Positions 44,101 to 57,521 of a stretch of DNA of 64,000 nucleotides are shown here, in pieces. Under the pieces are notes generated by a model. That model was not told the DNA's origin. It ran no database searches and saw nothing but the letters and a program-made list of their open reading frames with translations. The stretch comes from Reticulascus tulasneorum (Eukaryota > Ascomycota > Sordariomycetes > Glomerellales > Reticulascaceae): positions 1,302,001 to 1,366,000 of the forward strand of contig LSAX01000007.1 in assembly GCA_001557505.1 (NCBI GenBank), in the 5' to 3' direction. Made by a program: the position numbers and the translations under genes. Each line of letters starts with the position of its first letter. The stretch's first letter is position 1.

Positions 44101-47100
44101 AAGAGCCTTAGCCTTGGACAAGGAAGAGATTTTTAAACGTTTACAATTTCGAGAAGCCGAGCTTGAAGAGAAGCTTATCGGCGCTATTGAGGACCAAGAA
44201 CGGCTGGAAGATCAGTTGGACGACTTGCTCGAGGCAAAGAAACGCGCAGAGACAGATGTAGATAAATTTCGCGCACAACTGGAGCAGGCCGCCACCCTAA
44301 TCTCACGACTGGAAGAAGAGAAGTCTGAGCTCTCTGCAAAGGCTCTGGATCTGGAGGCATCCATGAGTGAAATCTCGCAGAAGCAGTCTGAGCGCAGTGA
44401 GCAAGAGGCCGAGTTGGAGGATGAAATTAGGATGCTGCAAAGCCAACTGTCTCTCAAGGACCGAAAAGCCAGGGACTTGGAGACCAAACTTCTAAAGGTG
44501 GATCAAGATTTGGAAGTCAAGCTCCTGACGACACAGAAGGAATTACAGACTGCAAAGTCTAGGGAACAACAACTTGTTCGAGATAACCGAGAGGTCCAGC
44601 AACAGCTGTCACAACTTTCGAAAACATCAACGGACTACGAAGATTTGGTACGAAAAAAGGAGAGCGAATTGTCTCTTCTCCGCGGAGACATTAAGAAGTA
44701 CGAAACGGAGCGCCGCGCTTTTGCAGACCAGAAGAAGGCTCTTAGTGCCGACAAGGAGAAGACAACGTCCAGGCTGCACGAGATACAAGCTGAAATAGTC
44801 GCCATGAAGTCTCAGCAATCCCAACTACAAAGGGAGGCTGAGGACGCCAAGAAACTACTCCAAGCCCGTCTCTCCGAAGATGCACAAGCCGATGAGAACC
44901 GCGTCTTGCTGGAGTCTCAGATCACGGATCTTAAGGACCAGCTTTATAACGTCCAAATGGAACTTAGCCGAGAGCGTCAGTCTCGCGATGATGTCTTGCT
45001 ACTAAGCGAACACAAATACGAAACACTCCAGGAAGAGTTTGAACGCCTCAATGATTCAAAGATCATCATTGAAAAGGAACTCTACGTTCAGCAAGACACT
45101 CTTCGAAGGACTATGGAGGCGCGAGTCACAGCGGAGAAAGAGCGTGATGAAGCTCGACAAGAAATAAGACGGCTCAGAGTCGCAAAGACACAGGCTGAAG
45201 ACGCCCGCTTGCAGGCGGAGACTGCTGGTGAGCGTACCGTTACCCGCGCAGCTCGTGAAAGAGAGGACAGTCTTCGAAAGGACCTAGATGCCGCCCAAGA
45301 CCGCTTGAAGTGGTTTGAATCTGAGTGCGCAAAGCTGAATCATCAGATTGAAGATCTCAACAAATTGATTCTATCATCCGGCGATTTTGGTCTCAAGAAC
45401 GACCAAGCCAAGGAACGGCTTGAGCGCGAACTCAACACAGTCAAGAGCCGTCTATCAGCTTCTGAGAATGACAACCGGTCTCTTCTTAACAAGCTCCAAC
45501 AGAAAGGGCTCGAAATTGCTCGGTCCAGTTCGAGAGCCAACGACGCATCGCGGGGACAGGTCAGCGTTTTGCAACGCGAGAAGGTCCGGGTGGAGGAGCA
45601 AAACGCCAAGTTGAATAAGCAGCTTGGTGAAGCACAGCTAACCATCGCTTCTCTTGAGAAAAAGGCAGAAAAGCTGCAACTCAATCTGGAAGACCTGAAC
45701 CACGAAGTGGCGCGGGAAGTCAAGACCACGAGAAATGCCGAAAAGATTTCATCAAACTCTACTGTTCAGCTTGCTGAGGCCAATCGAACAATCGAGAATG
45801 AAAGGCAGCTTCGAACCCAAGCGCAATCCACCGTTCGTACACTTCAAACGACTCTCGACTCACGAGATAAGGAGCTGCGAGAACTTCGGGCGCAGATGCT
45901 TAGCGTACTCAAGACTGTCGATCCCGAAGTGGCAATCCCAGTTCAATCAGACGGCGTGAGTGACAACAACCTCAGCAAGAACTTCGATTTGGTCAGGAAG
46001 ATCGAAGATCTTCACCAGAACCTTCGAGTTCAGACAGTTGGTCGTAGTAACGCAGAGGCACAGCTAGCAGAACTGCGAGCTTCGCGTGGTGATTCTCCCA
46101 TGAGACCTCGCTTGGAGGAGATCAGTCCTAATGAGGTCAATGGATCGCCAACTCATAAGCGGTCGAAGATGAATGGTCGCCATTACTCCAACGCCTCTAC
46201 ACCCCCACGGAAATATGGCCATGATGCTGATGCTCTGGACTCGGCACGGTCTGACCGAACCGCAGACATTTTAAGCTTCAATAATCGCATGGATCTGAAG
46301 GCCGAACTCGAAGAGTTGCAAAACCAGCTTCAGCTTGCACAAATGCAGAATCGGCACCTCCAAAGTCAAGTTGATCGTGCCACTCCTGGCCCAGATAGTT
46401 ACCCTGATCACAGTCCATCACATCGACGGGTGCAGAAGCTTGAGAAGGCGAACAGTCGTCTCCACGATATGCTCGATGATTCTGCCAAGAAAGTGTCGGC
46501 GCTGGAGAGGGGCATCAGAACTGGCGAGCTCTCCCTGCGTGATATCCAGACTCGGTCTCACGAGGAGATCTTGGATGCTCTGAATAGCCAAGAAGAATCC
46601 CGGCGCTCACTTCTCCACAGCCATAAGGATGCTGTTACTGAACTATCTGATGTCAAGAGCCATTTCGATAAGATGCGGCATGATCGGGCGAAAATAGAAG
46701 TCGAGCTACGCGACGTGAAGTCTGATCTCCAGGAGATGACTCTCGCCAGAGAGCAAGAAGCTGCCAGTCGTAGCCAGCTCTTGCAGGAGTTCTCCGACCT
46801 ACAGATCCGACTTGATAGTGAGACATCAAAATTGACAGATGTTACGTCCAGTCTTAATCTGTACAAAGGCCGCGCCGACGAGTACTTCAGCAAGCTTGAG
46901 CAAGCAGAAATTGCGGTGCTCAAAGCAAGCCGGGCAGAGCAATTTGCTAGGACACAAGCGAAGGAGGCGGAAGATACCTATGCGGAGATAATGTCAGAGC
47001 GTAAGAAGATGGATGCAGCTATCGAGGATCTTCAACGACAGAACCAGAGACTTGACGAGAAGTTAGAGGACGTTTCTACCGATCTCGAAGCCGCCGTCCA

Positions 47101-48438
47101 AGCTAAGAAGAGACTTCACCATGAGCTGGAAGACTATCGAAGCCAACGGGCTAACGACATCGAGGACAAGGAATCAAGCATGGAGCAGACTCGTAAGAAG
47201 TATCAGGCCGAGTTTGCCACCCTGACCAAAGAGCTTGACCTCGCTCGTGAGGAGAAGCTATTTAAACAGGCTGAAATTGCCCGTCTAAGAGAGGAGCTCG
47301 ATGAACTCCGATCCAAATGGGATGACGAGGTCCTCAACAGCTCGACTTGGTCCAAAGAGAAGACTCGCCTGGAGTCAACTCTTGCTGACGTCGTCTCATC
47401 TCGTGACGAGGCTGTAGATGCGCATAACGAAGCGCAAGGCAAGATTGTATCACTACTTTCGCAAGTCCGAACTCTCCGCACTTCGGTAGACGATATCACC
47501 TCTGAACGTGATCTGCTGCTTCGAGAGAAGCGAAGCATCGAAGCTCGTCTTGAGGAGGCTAAGGCAGGCCTTGAAGATCTTGCTAAGGGCGAGAGCCCGT
47601 CTCTTCGCAACGCCGCTAATGTGGACAAGTCGATCCTGGAGCTGAAGTCTAGCCTAGCGCAACAAGAGGACATTGCCGGCGCCGCAATAGAAAAGATGAG
47701 GCGAGCAGAGGCACTTGTCTCCGAGATGCAGAAGGACGTCATGGTCGAACGTGAGGCAAGCGCGCAGTTGCAGAAGGACAAGGCAGTCCTGGAAAAGTCG
47801 TTGAACGAGGTCCAGGTCAGACTTGTGGACCTCGAGACCAAGGGATACTCCAGCGCAAGTCAGGACATCAAGTTCCTGCACAAGCGTATCCAAGAGGTAA
47901 GAAACCCACACAGAACTCCTTTGAAAAGAATGTCTGGCTAACCGACGTTTGCAATGTATAGCTCGAGTCTCAACTAGAACAACAAGAAACCGAACGGTCC
48001 AAGTCTCAGCGATCAGTCCGCAATGTTGATCGCATCGTCAAGGACCTTCAAGGCCAAATCGACCGAAAGGATAAGCAAAATTCGCAGCTCGCGGACGATG
48101 TGTCACGGATGCGCGACAAGGTTGACAAGCTCCTCAAGGCCATAGATGAGCTACAAGCCTCCGAATCGTCCAATCAACTCTCGGCACGGCGGGCAGAGCG
48201 TGAACTTCGCGAAGAGAAGGAAAAGACCATGCAGCTGGAGAGGGAATTAGAAGGAATCAAGTCCATTCGAGCGGAGAAGGGCTCCGTCTATGGTATGGGT
48301 AGCATGCGTCGGACAGGAACTTGGCGGACGGGGTTAGGCAGTCTGATGGGGGACGACGATGCAGCCTCGCTGATCGACGTGCCCAACCGCAAGAGCAGCA
48401 TTAGTCGTGCGCCAAGTCTGACCAAAGGGTTCTTGTGA
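41114..48438 (+). CDS. myoB: Class II (conventional) myosin heavy chain
   Basis: Actin-based motor of septation and cytokinesis. Three exons: 41114-41569, 41624-47896 and 47962-48438 (introns 54 and 65 nt, both phase 0), giving 2401 residues, matching the roughly 2400 known for filamentous-fungal myosin II. Residues 1-100 are a Ser/Pro-rich leader. An SH3-like N-terminal fold follows at about 115-165 (VWLKDPQVAFVKGWVVEE). The motor domain spans about 170-870, with P-loop GESGAGKT at 263-270, the switch-2 region DIAGFEIF, and the actin-binding segment HPHFVRCIIPN. One IQ-like site (SVARGYIQRR) is followed by a proline break. From about 930 to 2300 there is a nearly continuous heptad-rich coiled coil for dimerisation and filament assembly. 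It is interrupted at about 1600-1690 by a Ser/Pro-rich hinge. The tail ends in a Ser/Arg-rich, probably phosphorylated region. A second ATG lies seven codons downstream. Confidence 0.95.
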
Positions 48439-48985
48439 GACATCGAGCAAAAACCCAGTTCTTACTAATTGTACGACGGCATATCACATAGTTACTGGCG
48501 TTGATTGTTGCATTAGAGCTGTGGAACGCCTAATGAAGTAATTAGGAAGGGAAGATCGAAAGGAACGGGCATAGGCATGGACGATAGGTGCTGCGTTATT
48601 GTATTGTATGTTCTCTTGGATGAGCATGGGGCGTTAGTCTTATATTACGTTGTTTCGGTATGGATGGTTCACTACGCACAATGGACAAAGTTCGGAATAA
48701 ATGATACTCGTGACCATGGTGTATCGTCTTGAACCTACCGTGGTGTGGACACTTTTAGGAGAGGCGATGTGGAAGACTGATGGATCAAGTGAGATCAGTG
48801 AATATATTGTGCTCCCAGGGGTCAAGCCAAATGATAACATCCCCTCAGTATAGCCATGTTCTGATGCCATGCGGGTAGATCCGAATATCCAGTCTACTAC
48901 GAATCTTTAGATGTGTCCTGTTGCCGAATCTGGTCACCCTCCTGTATCCTTTCCCAGTCGTCCATTTAGAGGACGCTCACTCAAG
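48439..48985. other. Convergent 3' region of myosin II and annexin genes
   Basis: 547 nt between converging stop codons; both 3' UTRs are expected here. No gene or repeat is recognised. Confidence 0.5.
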
Positions 48986-51446
48986 CTATCTAGGAATCTG
49001 AACCCGTTCGACGCGCTTCACGTCATCCGGCATGCGGTAGATACACAACTCTCGACAGAAGAGGCCCCAATCTCCACTCGTGCCCTCCTTTACCGCCTCC
49101 TGCATGTCCTTCTTGTACCGCTCGCGGAACGCGCGCTTGACAGCCTCCATGTGATGGCGGTCCCAATGGTATCGCACCAGTCTCGAGATGATCAGCTCCC
49201 GCTTCAGCTCGTCCTTCTTGGAGAGGGCGTGGTGGACCAGCAGGGCGTCTCTGACGGGCTTGTTGATGACGCCGTTGAGGATGTGAGCAAGCAATTCACC
49301 CTGTTTTCACGGATCAGCGTTTTGCTTTCTAATGTTTTGCTATGGGCGATTGGGGGAGAGTACTTACCACCAAGTTCCCGCTCTTCTTGAGTGCTTCGCG
49401 TGCAAAGTTCGACCGGTAGTTATGCTCGTAGAGCTTCAGCACCTCCCTCAGGTGTGAATCGCTCCTGGAAACGACAATGTTAATCATGAGCGACTCCCCT
49501 CCCTTTTCAGACTTGAGAGCCCTGCGCAGGTCTTCGGTGTCCTGGTCCACAAGTCGCATGTCGAGCGGGATGCGGCGGCCGTAGGGGTCATAATCCTCCA
49601 TGCGGCGCTCTTCCAGCGCGAGCAGGACGGCCTTCTTGAACTTGTCTTCCTTCAGCTCGGTCTTGATGGCTTTCGACAGACTGTTGTCGTACTTCTTGTC
49701 ACTAAATCCATCCTTGATCATCCGGATCTCCTCATTCGTTCGGCCCATGAGCGACTCGATGAGCAGTTCGCGGCGCGTCTTGTCGCCCTGGTACCAAAAG
49801 TTGGCCCAGTAGGATTCGCTCTCCCATTGCCCGAGGGCAACCGCATAGCAGGCCTTCATCAAGCTGGGATCTTCGTCCTTGAGCCGGGCTCGGATATGTT
49901 TCGCGATATTAACACCTTTGCGGTCTGATCCTGTCTTCACAAGCGCTTTGTACTCTTTGCGAAGCTCCATGACTTGCTCGTGCGTAAGGCCGGGCAAGAT
50001 CTCGATCAGGGGCTCGGTATCCGGCGCTTTCTTGTCGCCTTTGAGTGCCTTTGCGAGTCTGGATGCAGAGTCCTCTGGGTCGTGGAAGCGGGCACGGCGA
50101 TTGCGCTTTTTGCCCTCTCCCTCGTCATCGGAATTCATAGGAGAAAGGCCATCTACGACATTGGGATATGCGCCAGGACCGTTTGAGGCCATGAGTAGAG
50201 GCGATGGCATGGGTGACATATCTTGATACGTCCCATGATACGATTCAAGTAACGGTGAGCCCGGAGCTGCAGCCAGTGACATGTTCATGGAGTGGTGGCC
50301 CGTGTTGACCGACAGCGACGACATGCGTTGGGTAGGCGGTGCAGGCGACTTGTCTCGCTTACCACGTCTATCATCTCCTGGTCCAACGGTCAGGACGTTT
50401 GCTGCCGAGCCCCGAGGATCGTCGGATTGAGACTTCTTGCTTCGCGAGGTGTACTCGGGACCGGGACTGGGGGCACGTGCCGAGTATTTGCGGCCAGGGC
50501 TGTCGTCCCGCTTGTCATATTTCGAGCCGTAAGCCGGTTTCTCTTCTGGTTTCCCGTACTCGTACTTGGATTTCTCGTCCATCTTTGCATACTCCCATTG
50601 CTTGGGCTTGGCGTAAGCATAGCCGCCAGGAGGGGATTCCTCACGAGGCGACTTTGGAGGTGACGATCGCTTCCCGGAGCGGTCCTCCTCGTACCGGTCT
50701 TTACGGCCCTTGTCCCGCTCCGAATCGCGAGGGCGTTTGCCTCTGTCGTCTTCGTCATCTTGCTTGGTAGTGCGGCTATACTTCTGAGGCAGGTATTTGA
50801 ACATGTCGTCCCCACCATCATCATCCCGGGCCTCTTTGCCACGACGTGAATCTTTCTCGCGACGAGGCGACGCGAACTTGTCATCGTCGTCGTCATCGTC
50901 ATCCCGAGGCTTCTTGTCACGACGGGGATCCTTCTCCCGGCGAGGCACGGCGTATTTGTCGTCCTCGTCATCATCGTCCCGAGGCTTCTTGTCTCGACGA
51001 GAATCTTTCTCTCGACGTGGCTCGGCATACCGAACTCGCGGATCGTCTTCGACCTTCTCGCGCGAACCGCGGTAATCGTCGACCTTCTCACGGGAGCCGC
51101 GGTAGTACCCGTCGTCAGGGGGGGAGGGTGCACGATGGGCGGTTCGACGCTCGTCGAACTCGTAGAGGGACCGGCCGCCGGGGAAGATGTTGTCTCGGTC
51201 GTCTTCGGGATAAGGCACGGCTCCTCCGCCGCCCGGTTCGCGAGCATTCACGACACGCGGAGCTCCCCTCTCGCGGTCGTCGCCGCGGCGGCTGGAAGTG
51301 TACCTGTCGTCCAGGTCATCTTCGGGATACGCATAGCTGGGCTCGCGAGCTTCGACCATGGCGGGAACGGCAGGGCTACGACTTCGTTCACGACGACCGG
51401 GGGACCGCGAACGGCCACGACGGCCCTCTTCCACCTGTAGAGACAT
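48986..51446 (-). CDS. Annexin-like protein with long disordered N-terminus (fungal ANXC4 type)
   Basis: Two exons, 51446-49368 and 49300-48986 (67-nt phase-0 intron), giving 797 residues. The annexin core occupies about 485-797, with helical repeats such as GLTHEQVMELRKEYKAL, ESYWANFWYQGDKTRREL and DTEDLRRALKSEKGGES. The canonical calcium loops (GxGT...D/E) are weak or replaced, so calcium-dependent phospholipid binding is uncertain. The first 480 residues are highly charged and disordered. They contain Arg-Ser dipeptides at the start and three tandem copies of a unit of about 25 residues at 140-215 (PRREKDSRRDKKPRDDDD type). This architecture fits the annexin-like proteins called ANXC4 in aspergilli. 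The cellular role is not established; membrane trafficking is only a family-level guess. The second exon is required to complete the fourth repeat. Confidence 0.86.
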
Positions 51447-53379
51447 GATTCCTTGGGTGACGCTATTCAGGGTGGGGTTCCGGCCCTGGCAATGAGGGGC
51501 TCTCGGTGTGGCAGGTTACGCCTGGCTGACAAGGCAAGGTGTCGCGTGCCCGTCGATTGACAGCGACGTCAATCGTAAATCAGCGAAGTCTAGGAACAAC
51601 TCCAAGCTCTTCAATCCAGCTGAAGAGATAAAGCAAAAGTCCAGGAGAATTAGAAATCTCGTAAGATTGTGGAAATACCTAAGGCAGGTCACCAGGCTGG
51701 CAAGTCGGGCTGAAACCACCCCGCCGCAGATCGATCCTTTATTTATGAGGTACCTAGTTAGTCCTTGTCGACTAACTACAGTAATTCGTACACTACGCAC
51801 TACGTACATAATAATATGGCCGGCGGAATGGCGGCCTCCTCTCTGATGACCCTTTGGTCCCAGTGGGCGCTAACTATGCTAGTGACAGGGTTGTTTGGGC
51901 ATAAGCCAATGGCTGCAGCAGACGGATATGGCATTTGGACTTTGGTCGGTCGGCCAGCCCATGAAACTCGCTGATGTCCGTGTTGCTGCAGCGTCCTAAC
52001 CCACCAAGATTGGGGAGAAGGGATGTTAATTGATGACAAGCGGCTAATGAGGAGGGGCGCGGTGGCGTCTGAGTATCGCACTATGCAGTTGGGTGAGTGG
52101 TGAGCGAATGCCATCTCTGGTCATGTCGAGTCAAGCAGCACACCTATGTGTGTCCGTCATGAGCCGTGGTTGGGTGAAGGTGATGGAGTGATGAAGGCTG
52201 GGGGCCAAATTGAGGGGCCGACCGACTCTCTCCCCCTGTCTTTCTTCTCTGACAAGCGGCCGGCTTGCCGAACTCGTGACTAATCTTCGCTATTTCACCA
52301 ATTGCAATTTTTGTCCATGGCCCTAACCATCTAATAAGGACGGCTGATGGGATAGGGCTGGCACGCGGATAAGAGAAAGAGACTGGCCTTCGTCCACTTC
52401 ATTGGCTTATGTGGTCGCCGAGGCCATACCGTGGCTTCGGATGCAACCCAATACCCAAATGAAGGTTTCGCTAGATTTACAAGAAATGCTATGGTCTTTT
52501 CCTGAGAATTCGAATGATCGATGATGGCACCTTGCTCTTGGTTTTCGAAACCGCTTGCTTGGAAAGGTTTCGTTTGTCTGATATGCCTTTAACTTCCATA
52601 CATAAACTAACATACAATCCATGATCTGCTGCCCATTAGCTTTCAACCATTACACTCTCACTGACAGGAGGTTCAACGCTACACGCTCGCACCGTCTACA
52701 TATAACCACCGCCGGAAGTGACCAAACCATTGAGATGACTTTCCCCGGGCAGCTGAGAAAGAAGAAAGTAAATGAACAGAGAATGGAGTTAAAGTTGTAG
52801 CCATACACTGCTCTCATATTCGTCGTTCTTCTCCAGTGGAGAGTTCAACTAGTACCTTGATCCCCTTCGAGTACTCTATTACGTCGGGGTTCGTACTGAG
52901 ACAGAACCCAGAGACTGAACAGATGCAAGTTACCCTTTCGTCTTAGAGAAAGCTTCATTCGCAGTATAGACGCAGATGTTGATATGAAATGGATACGCCC
53001 TGCATATTGCGGGTAGTTGATGGCGTAGACAATAAGGCTGCGTCGCCACGACAAGTTCAACCCGCATGCCCTACAGCGAGTAATGAATCGTCAAATCGAG
53101 CGGTGTGCTTTCTCTATGCGTTTTCATGCAGCAATCTGCCTTGGCTTCAAAGGAGTAGCCTTATTGGGTGGGATGGCTACAGCAGATCGATTTATTTACC
53201 CTCACTTTCCACAGCCTTCTCGAGATGACCTGAGAGCGTCGCCCTTTCAATCCAGCAGCAGACCTCAATTCAAACGCGAACTTCGCTGTTCATCAAAAAC
53301 GAGATAGAAGAGGACGCCGGAGAAAGGTTTTAATTATCTTGAAGGAAAAAGGCGTCTTCCGTGACCTAGAACAGTCAGG
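51447..53379. promoter_or_regulatory. Intergenic with the annexin promoter and promoter of the 929-residue protein
   Basis: 1.9 kb divergent region. It contains an AGGTACCTAGTTAG element at 51748-51761. No open frame with recognisable coding character is seen. Confidence 0.45.
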
Positions 53380-56229
53380 ATGGCTATCAGCAGGCTGCAG
53401 GCCGCACTTGCGAACGTCACAAACGAATTCAGCGCTGCTGCCGCTCAATTCAATTTCGATTTCACTTTGGTCAAGATGGAGGCACCCAAGGAATTCCAGC
53501 AGCTTGGAGCCGTGCTCTCCAAAAAGCGCAAGGAAGAAGCTGAGTGCGGGTCAGCCCACATTACCGCAAGAAGGCTCGGGGCCCTGTTTGAGGGCATTTG
53601 CCCGAATACCCCGAAGCTACTAGCAGCATACGGAAAGAGGGCTTCTGAGATCGCAGAGGCCACTCGTGAGGATACGGAGCCAGAGCCTGAAGGGAGCATC
53701 TTTGCTGACCACGCTGGCGTGGATGGAACCGCCATCTGGGCCGCTGCAACCTCGTCTGCGGCAGCTTTGTATGTCCAGCTGCTCGCCTGTATGCTGGCTT
53801 CAGCATGGAAAGCTCCGGAAGCCATCTCTATCTGGGTTGAGTTGGTGGCTGTCAGAAGAAAGCAGATCGAAGCCAAGTGGGATAAAGGTGATTCCTTGCC
53901 TTATGCGACCTTAACAGCTGCCTCCCAAGCAGAGATCACCAGAGCCAGCCTCGCCGATTGGGATGCCAGTGCCCGGTCATGGCTGCGGACAGCCGATCGA
54001 GTCAAAGCCAAAGAACAGGAGAAACTGATGTCCGCTATTTCCAAACTCAGCATCCCTATCAGCAAAGATCTTACCCTGTATGGAAGCGTCATATCGGCCT
54101 GGAAATCCGCGTTGGAATCCGTTGAGAATCTCGTTGGTGGCATGCCGCAGGCTATTAACTGCGGATCATCACTGCTAGCTTTGAGCTCTTGGCACTTGTA
54201 CCCCAATGTTTGTGTTCTAGGCCCAAACATGATGGAGCATGACTTCCACGACAGACTGGTGCCACCAGGAGGCCTGCTAACCGTTGGTCTCGAGACCAGA
54301 GAGCAGCAGGACCCGCAAGGCGTGTTTTGGTCTCTCTCTCTTGCTCATATGAACTATTACGGATTTCCGGTAGACAGCATTTCCAGGCTGAATGGGGGCT
54401 CAACAAGGATAACGTTTGACCAATTCGCACAAGCGGTTTGGGGAGCGTTCCTTCACCGTTGGGAAGTCAGTGCCTCGGATATCGCCCCCTTCTTCATCTC
54501 CATGGTGGACTCAGTCCACCGAGCAACTGTTGATGACTCCCTGCCTTTGACAGACATATACGCCAGCCAACTGTTAGTGAGGAACTCCTGCCACTGGCTT
54601 CGCATCTTTGCCAAAGTTGCTCGAACATTTGTTGAAGTCGAGGATCAGAAAAATGATCCCATCCACAAGCTGCTTAGCGTGGGCCAAAGACGAGCGCATT
54701 GCTTCATTCCTCGGGAAAACGGCGTCTTTGAGAGTCTCAAAGATACATTCCATATTAAGAAGATAATCGGGGGATTGAAAGGTGCTGAAGAGAGAGTTGC
54801 TTTCCTTCGTCGTATTGCCGAGTCACACACTGAACTGGGCCTGGAAAGTTGTCTCATCTACTGCCCCCCAGTAAGATATGGTCTTGGTCCCAACAGTGGA
54901 TTGGGAACCTTTCATACGCTAAACAGCCAAAATGATGGCGACCGATGGTGTACCAGGCCTTGCTCGGAACAAGAATACCTCGAACTCAGTCGAGGGAAAT
55001 ACTCCCCTGTCTACGGAGATTCGTTGGTGGCAGCCATCTTCCAGCCCAAGCCAATCAAGTGGATACAATGGCGATATCCGTCCTTCGAGGAGCTGATTTG
55101 GGCACTGAACAATGACATGTTCAGCCCGCAGGCATCTCTCTCTATACTTGATGGTTCTATATCTATTGAAGAATACCGGACGTTAAAGGCACTTGAAGTA
55201 GCTGCGGGGGTCTACAAGGCCATGCCCAACGCAACCTTCTCCATCCAAGTCTTGGATAAACCTTTAAATCTCACTCACTGGGCGAGGGAGTCCTGGCAAA
55301 TGACCTTTACATATCCTTCCATCGTTCCTGACACTGTGAAGGAACATGTTCCTCTTGTATTCGACCTTTCCATCTCCCTCGCCTGCGTTGCATACATGGA
55401 ATCAGGGTTCGATATCGACCCAACGGAATATAGAGAAATATTTGCATTGGCTTACGAAGATTCAATATACGTATCCATGAGTGTAAGTGTCCCCTTTCGC
55501 TCCCCGGAACCCTCATGCCTGGCCAGCTAACTCTTGGCAAAGTTAACCTGCGACCCGTGGGAATCGCCTAAACCTTATGAGCTGAAAAGAGTCCCGGGTA
55601 ATGTTGGCAAGCCCGGACTTACTCTTCTCATACCACCCAAGGATCCCGTGCTCCGCAGACACGATCCTTCGACCTGGAGACTCCTCAGCACGGACGAGTT
55701 CGACGGTTCTGCTGAGGATCACTTCGGTCGCACCTCAATTCACATGTCGTTTACAAAGTACAACGTCCCCCTCATTGGCATTGACAACAGCCAGTTTCAG
55801 GACACTCAAGTCCACCTGCAAGAAACCGTATTTTCAGTCCACGACGAAGGCCAGTGGGTAGGTGACGTTGATATCCTAAAAGCCTTGCGGGATATGCATT
55901 GCGTGCGTGTTAATCCCCGGCCTTGCTCGGACAACCACGCGCTTAGGCACATGAAAGGAGTCATCTCCGTAGAGAGTTGGGTTGACATCTTCGACCCCCC
56001 GAAAGAGGCTTTTGTGATTCGGGCGAACGGGAACTGGATTGCGAGGCTGGCGATTGCGGCTGTGTACATGAAGCGTTTAGGGGACTCGCCCTCATGTCTG
56101 GCAATTTGTCCTAAAGATATGTGCTGGGTGTGCAACGACGCTTGCTGGGGGAAGACCGTGCTGCCTTGCAAGACTGGGTGGGTGACGACGCCTACGAAAC
56201 AGAGTCTCGTTCCGGCTGTGTTATATTGA
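53380..56229 (+). CDS. Uncharacterised fungal protein, 929 residues
   Basis: Two exons, 53380-55482 and 55543-56229, joined in phase 0 across a 60-nt intron (GTAAGT donor, GCTAAC branch, AAG acceptor). No catalytic motif that I recognise is present. It resembles a family of uncharacterised fungal proteins seen in filamentous ascomycetes, recalled from general knowledge rather than checked. Visible features are an Ala-rich helical N-terminal third (residues 1-240), and a central region with conserved-looking Trp, Gly and Pro positions. The C-terminal part has HFGRTSIHMSFTKY, SVRENG-like FVIRANGNWIARLA and a cysteine cluster CWVCNDACWGKTVLPC at about 893-908. That cluster could bind metal or form disulfides. 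There is no signal peptide and no clear membrane segment. No neighbour suggests a function. The first ATG of the frame is chosen; it lies right at the conserved-looking start MAISRLQ. Confidence 0.8.
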
Positions 56230-57521
56230 GCAAATTAACTAAGATGAGTATGTTTAGATACTGCCTCTACTACTCTGTATTTGGAGAATGTTATCTTCTC
56301 AGATTAACCAAGAAGCAATCCAGCGAGCATAGATCTATTTACAAGTTTCGACAAGGCTGCTTTTGAATAGCTATTGTTTCTTTTCAGCTCTTGATGCGCG
56401 AAGAGCAACATAGCTCACGTGCATAATAGCTAGTTTTCAGTCACAGAAGACCAACATCACCTTCTCAATCGATCGTAAACGTCTCCTACATCAACACGCA
56501 GCTAGCCGCTTGCAAAGACTGAGAAACCACGAATATTTGAGCCTCTGTCCCAGAAGTGGAAGGATCGAGAGAAGCGCCGGTGCCTGAAGTAACAGAAAGC
56601 CTGCAAGCAAGAAGGAAGGCTCCGCGACGAGGGACTGGGAAGTCTACGGGCGATATTAGTCATAGATGGGGACAAACGTAATACTGAGAACCCCATCGGG
56701 AGGGAGAAGTTGGCTCAGAGGAAAGAGCTGAAAAGGCTTAGTAGAAAGACACGCGTGTTGAGGGAGGCTGGCCAGGTACTCGGCCACACTCGAAGACGAT
56801 GAGCTAGTCAAGTGACACTGCCCTGATGCTTTCTGTGGGATATCGAATCTTTCGTGGTCGGGCCACACTGCGGTCTACGTGAGGGCCGCTAGAAGCAGTT
56901 CAACCCGTCTGGAAACAAACCAGTCTCATCCAGCACCAGAAGTGGTCCGTGACTCCAGGCAGCCGTTGAAGGACACGGAAAGACCGCCATGCAGTTCGGG
57001 GCTGCCGGAGCTATTGTCACGATATCGTATCCAGCTGAAAGTATGGCTTGTAGACCGGCCTCGATCAGCCCAGGGGTAGAAGATGCATGGCGAACTGCTG
57101 CCGTGGCTATGTTGTAAACCGGGATGGTCTATCAGTGAATCGCAAGCGTGAGTTAGACTCATCAGGTTACTCGCATTGAATCCTCGAATACACATGCTGT
57201 GTCATTGTTGCATCGCATGAGTATGTAGGTAGGTATTGCAGACATCAGTCGCGGCTGAAAGAGACCCTTGACCATTGCCCTCACGGGAGCCATCATCATC
57301 ATCATCGAGGAATCAAATTTTGCATTGCAAATGTCCATTCAATTCCGTGTCCTAAGAACGCCACGCTGAAAAACATCTGGTATCGCTGGTCTAAAATCAC
57401 ATCTTATGCCCCCCATTTCGCCCCTTTCCGATCCCAAAATCATTTCGCTCGTCACCAGCCGGATTTGCACCGACTCGCCGGTCTCCCGTCTCTCGACATC
57501 AGTACATGATTCCAGTTGGGA
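56230..57521. other. Intergenic, convergent
   Basis: 1.3 kb between converging stop codons with no supportable gene. It contains a TAGGTAGGTA element at 57226-57235 and a (CAT)5 microsatellite at 57291-57305. Confidence 0.45.
57291..57305. repeat. (CAT)5 microsatellite
   Basis: Five perfect CAT units in the convergent intergenic region. Confidence 0.85.
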
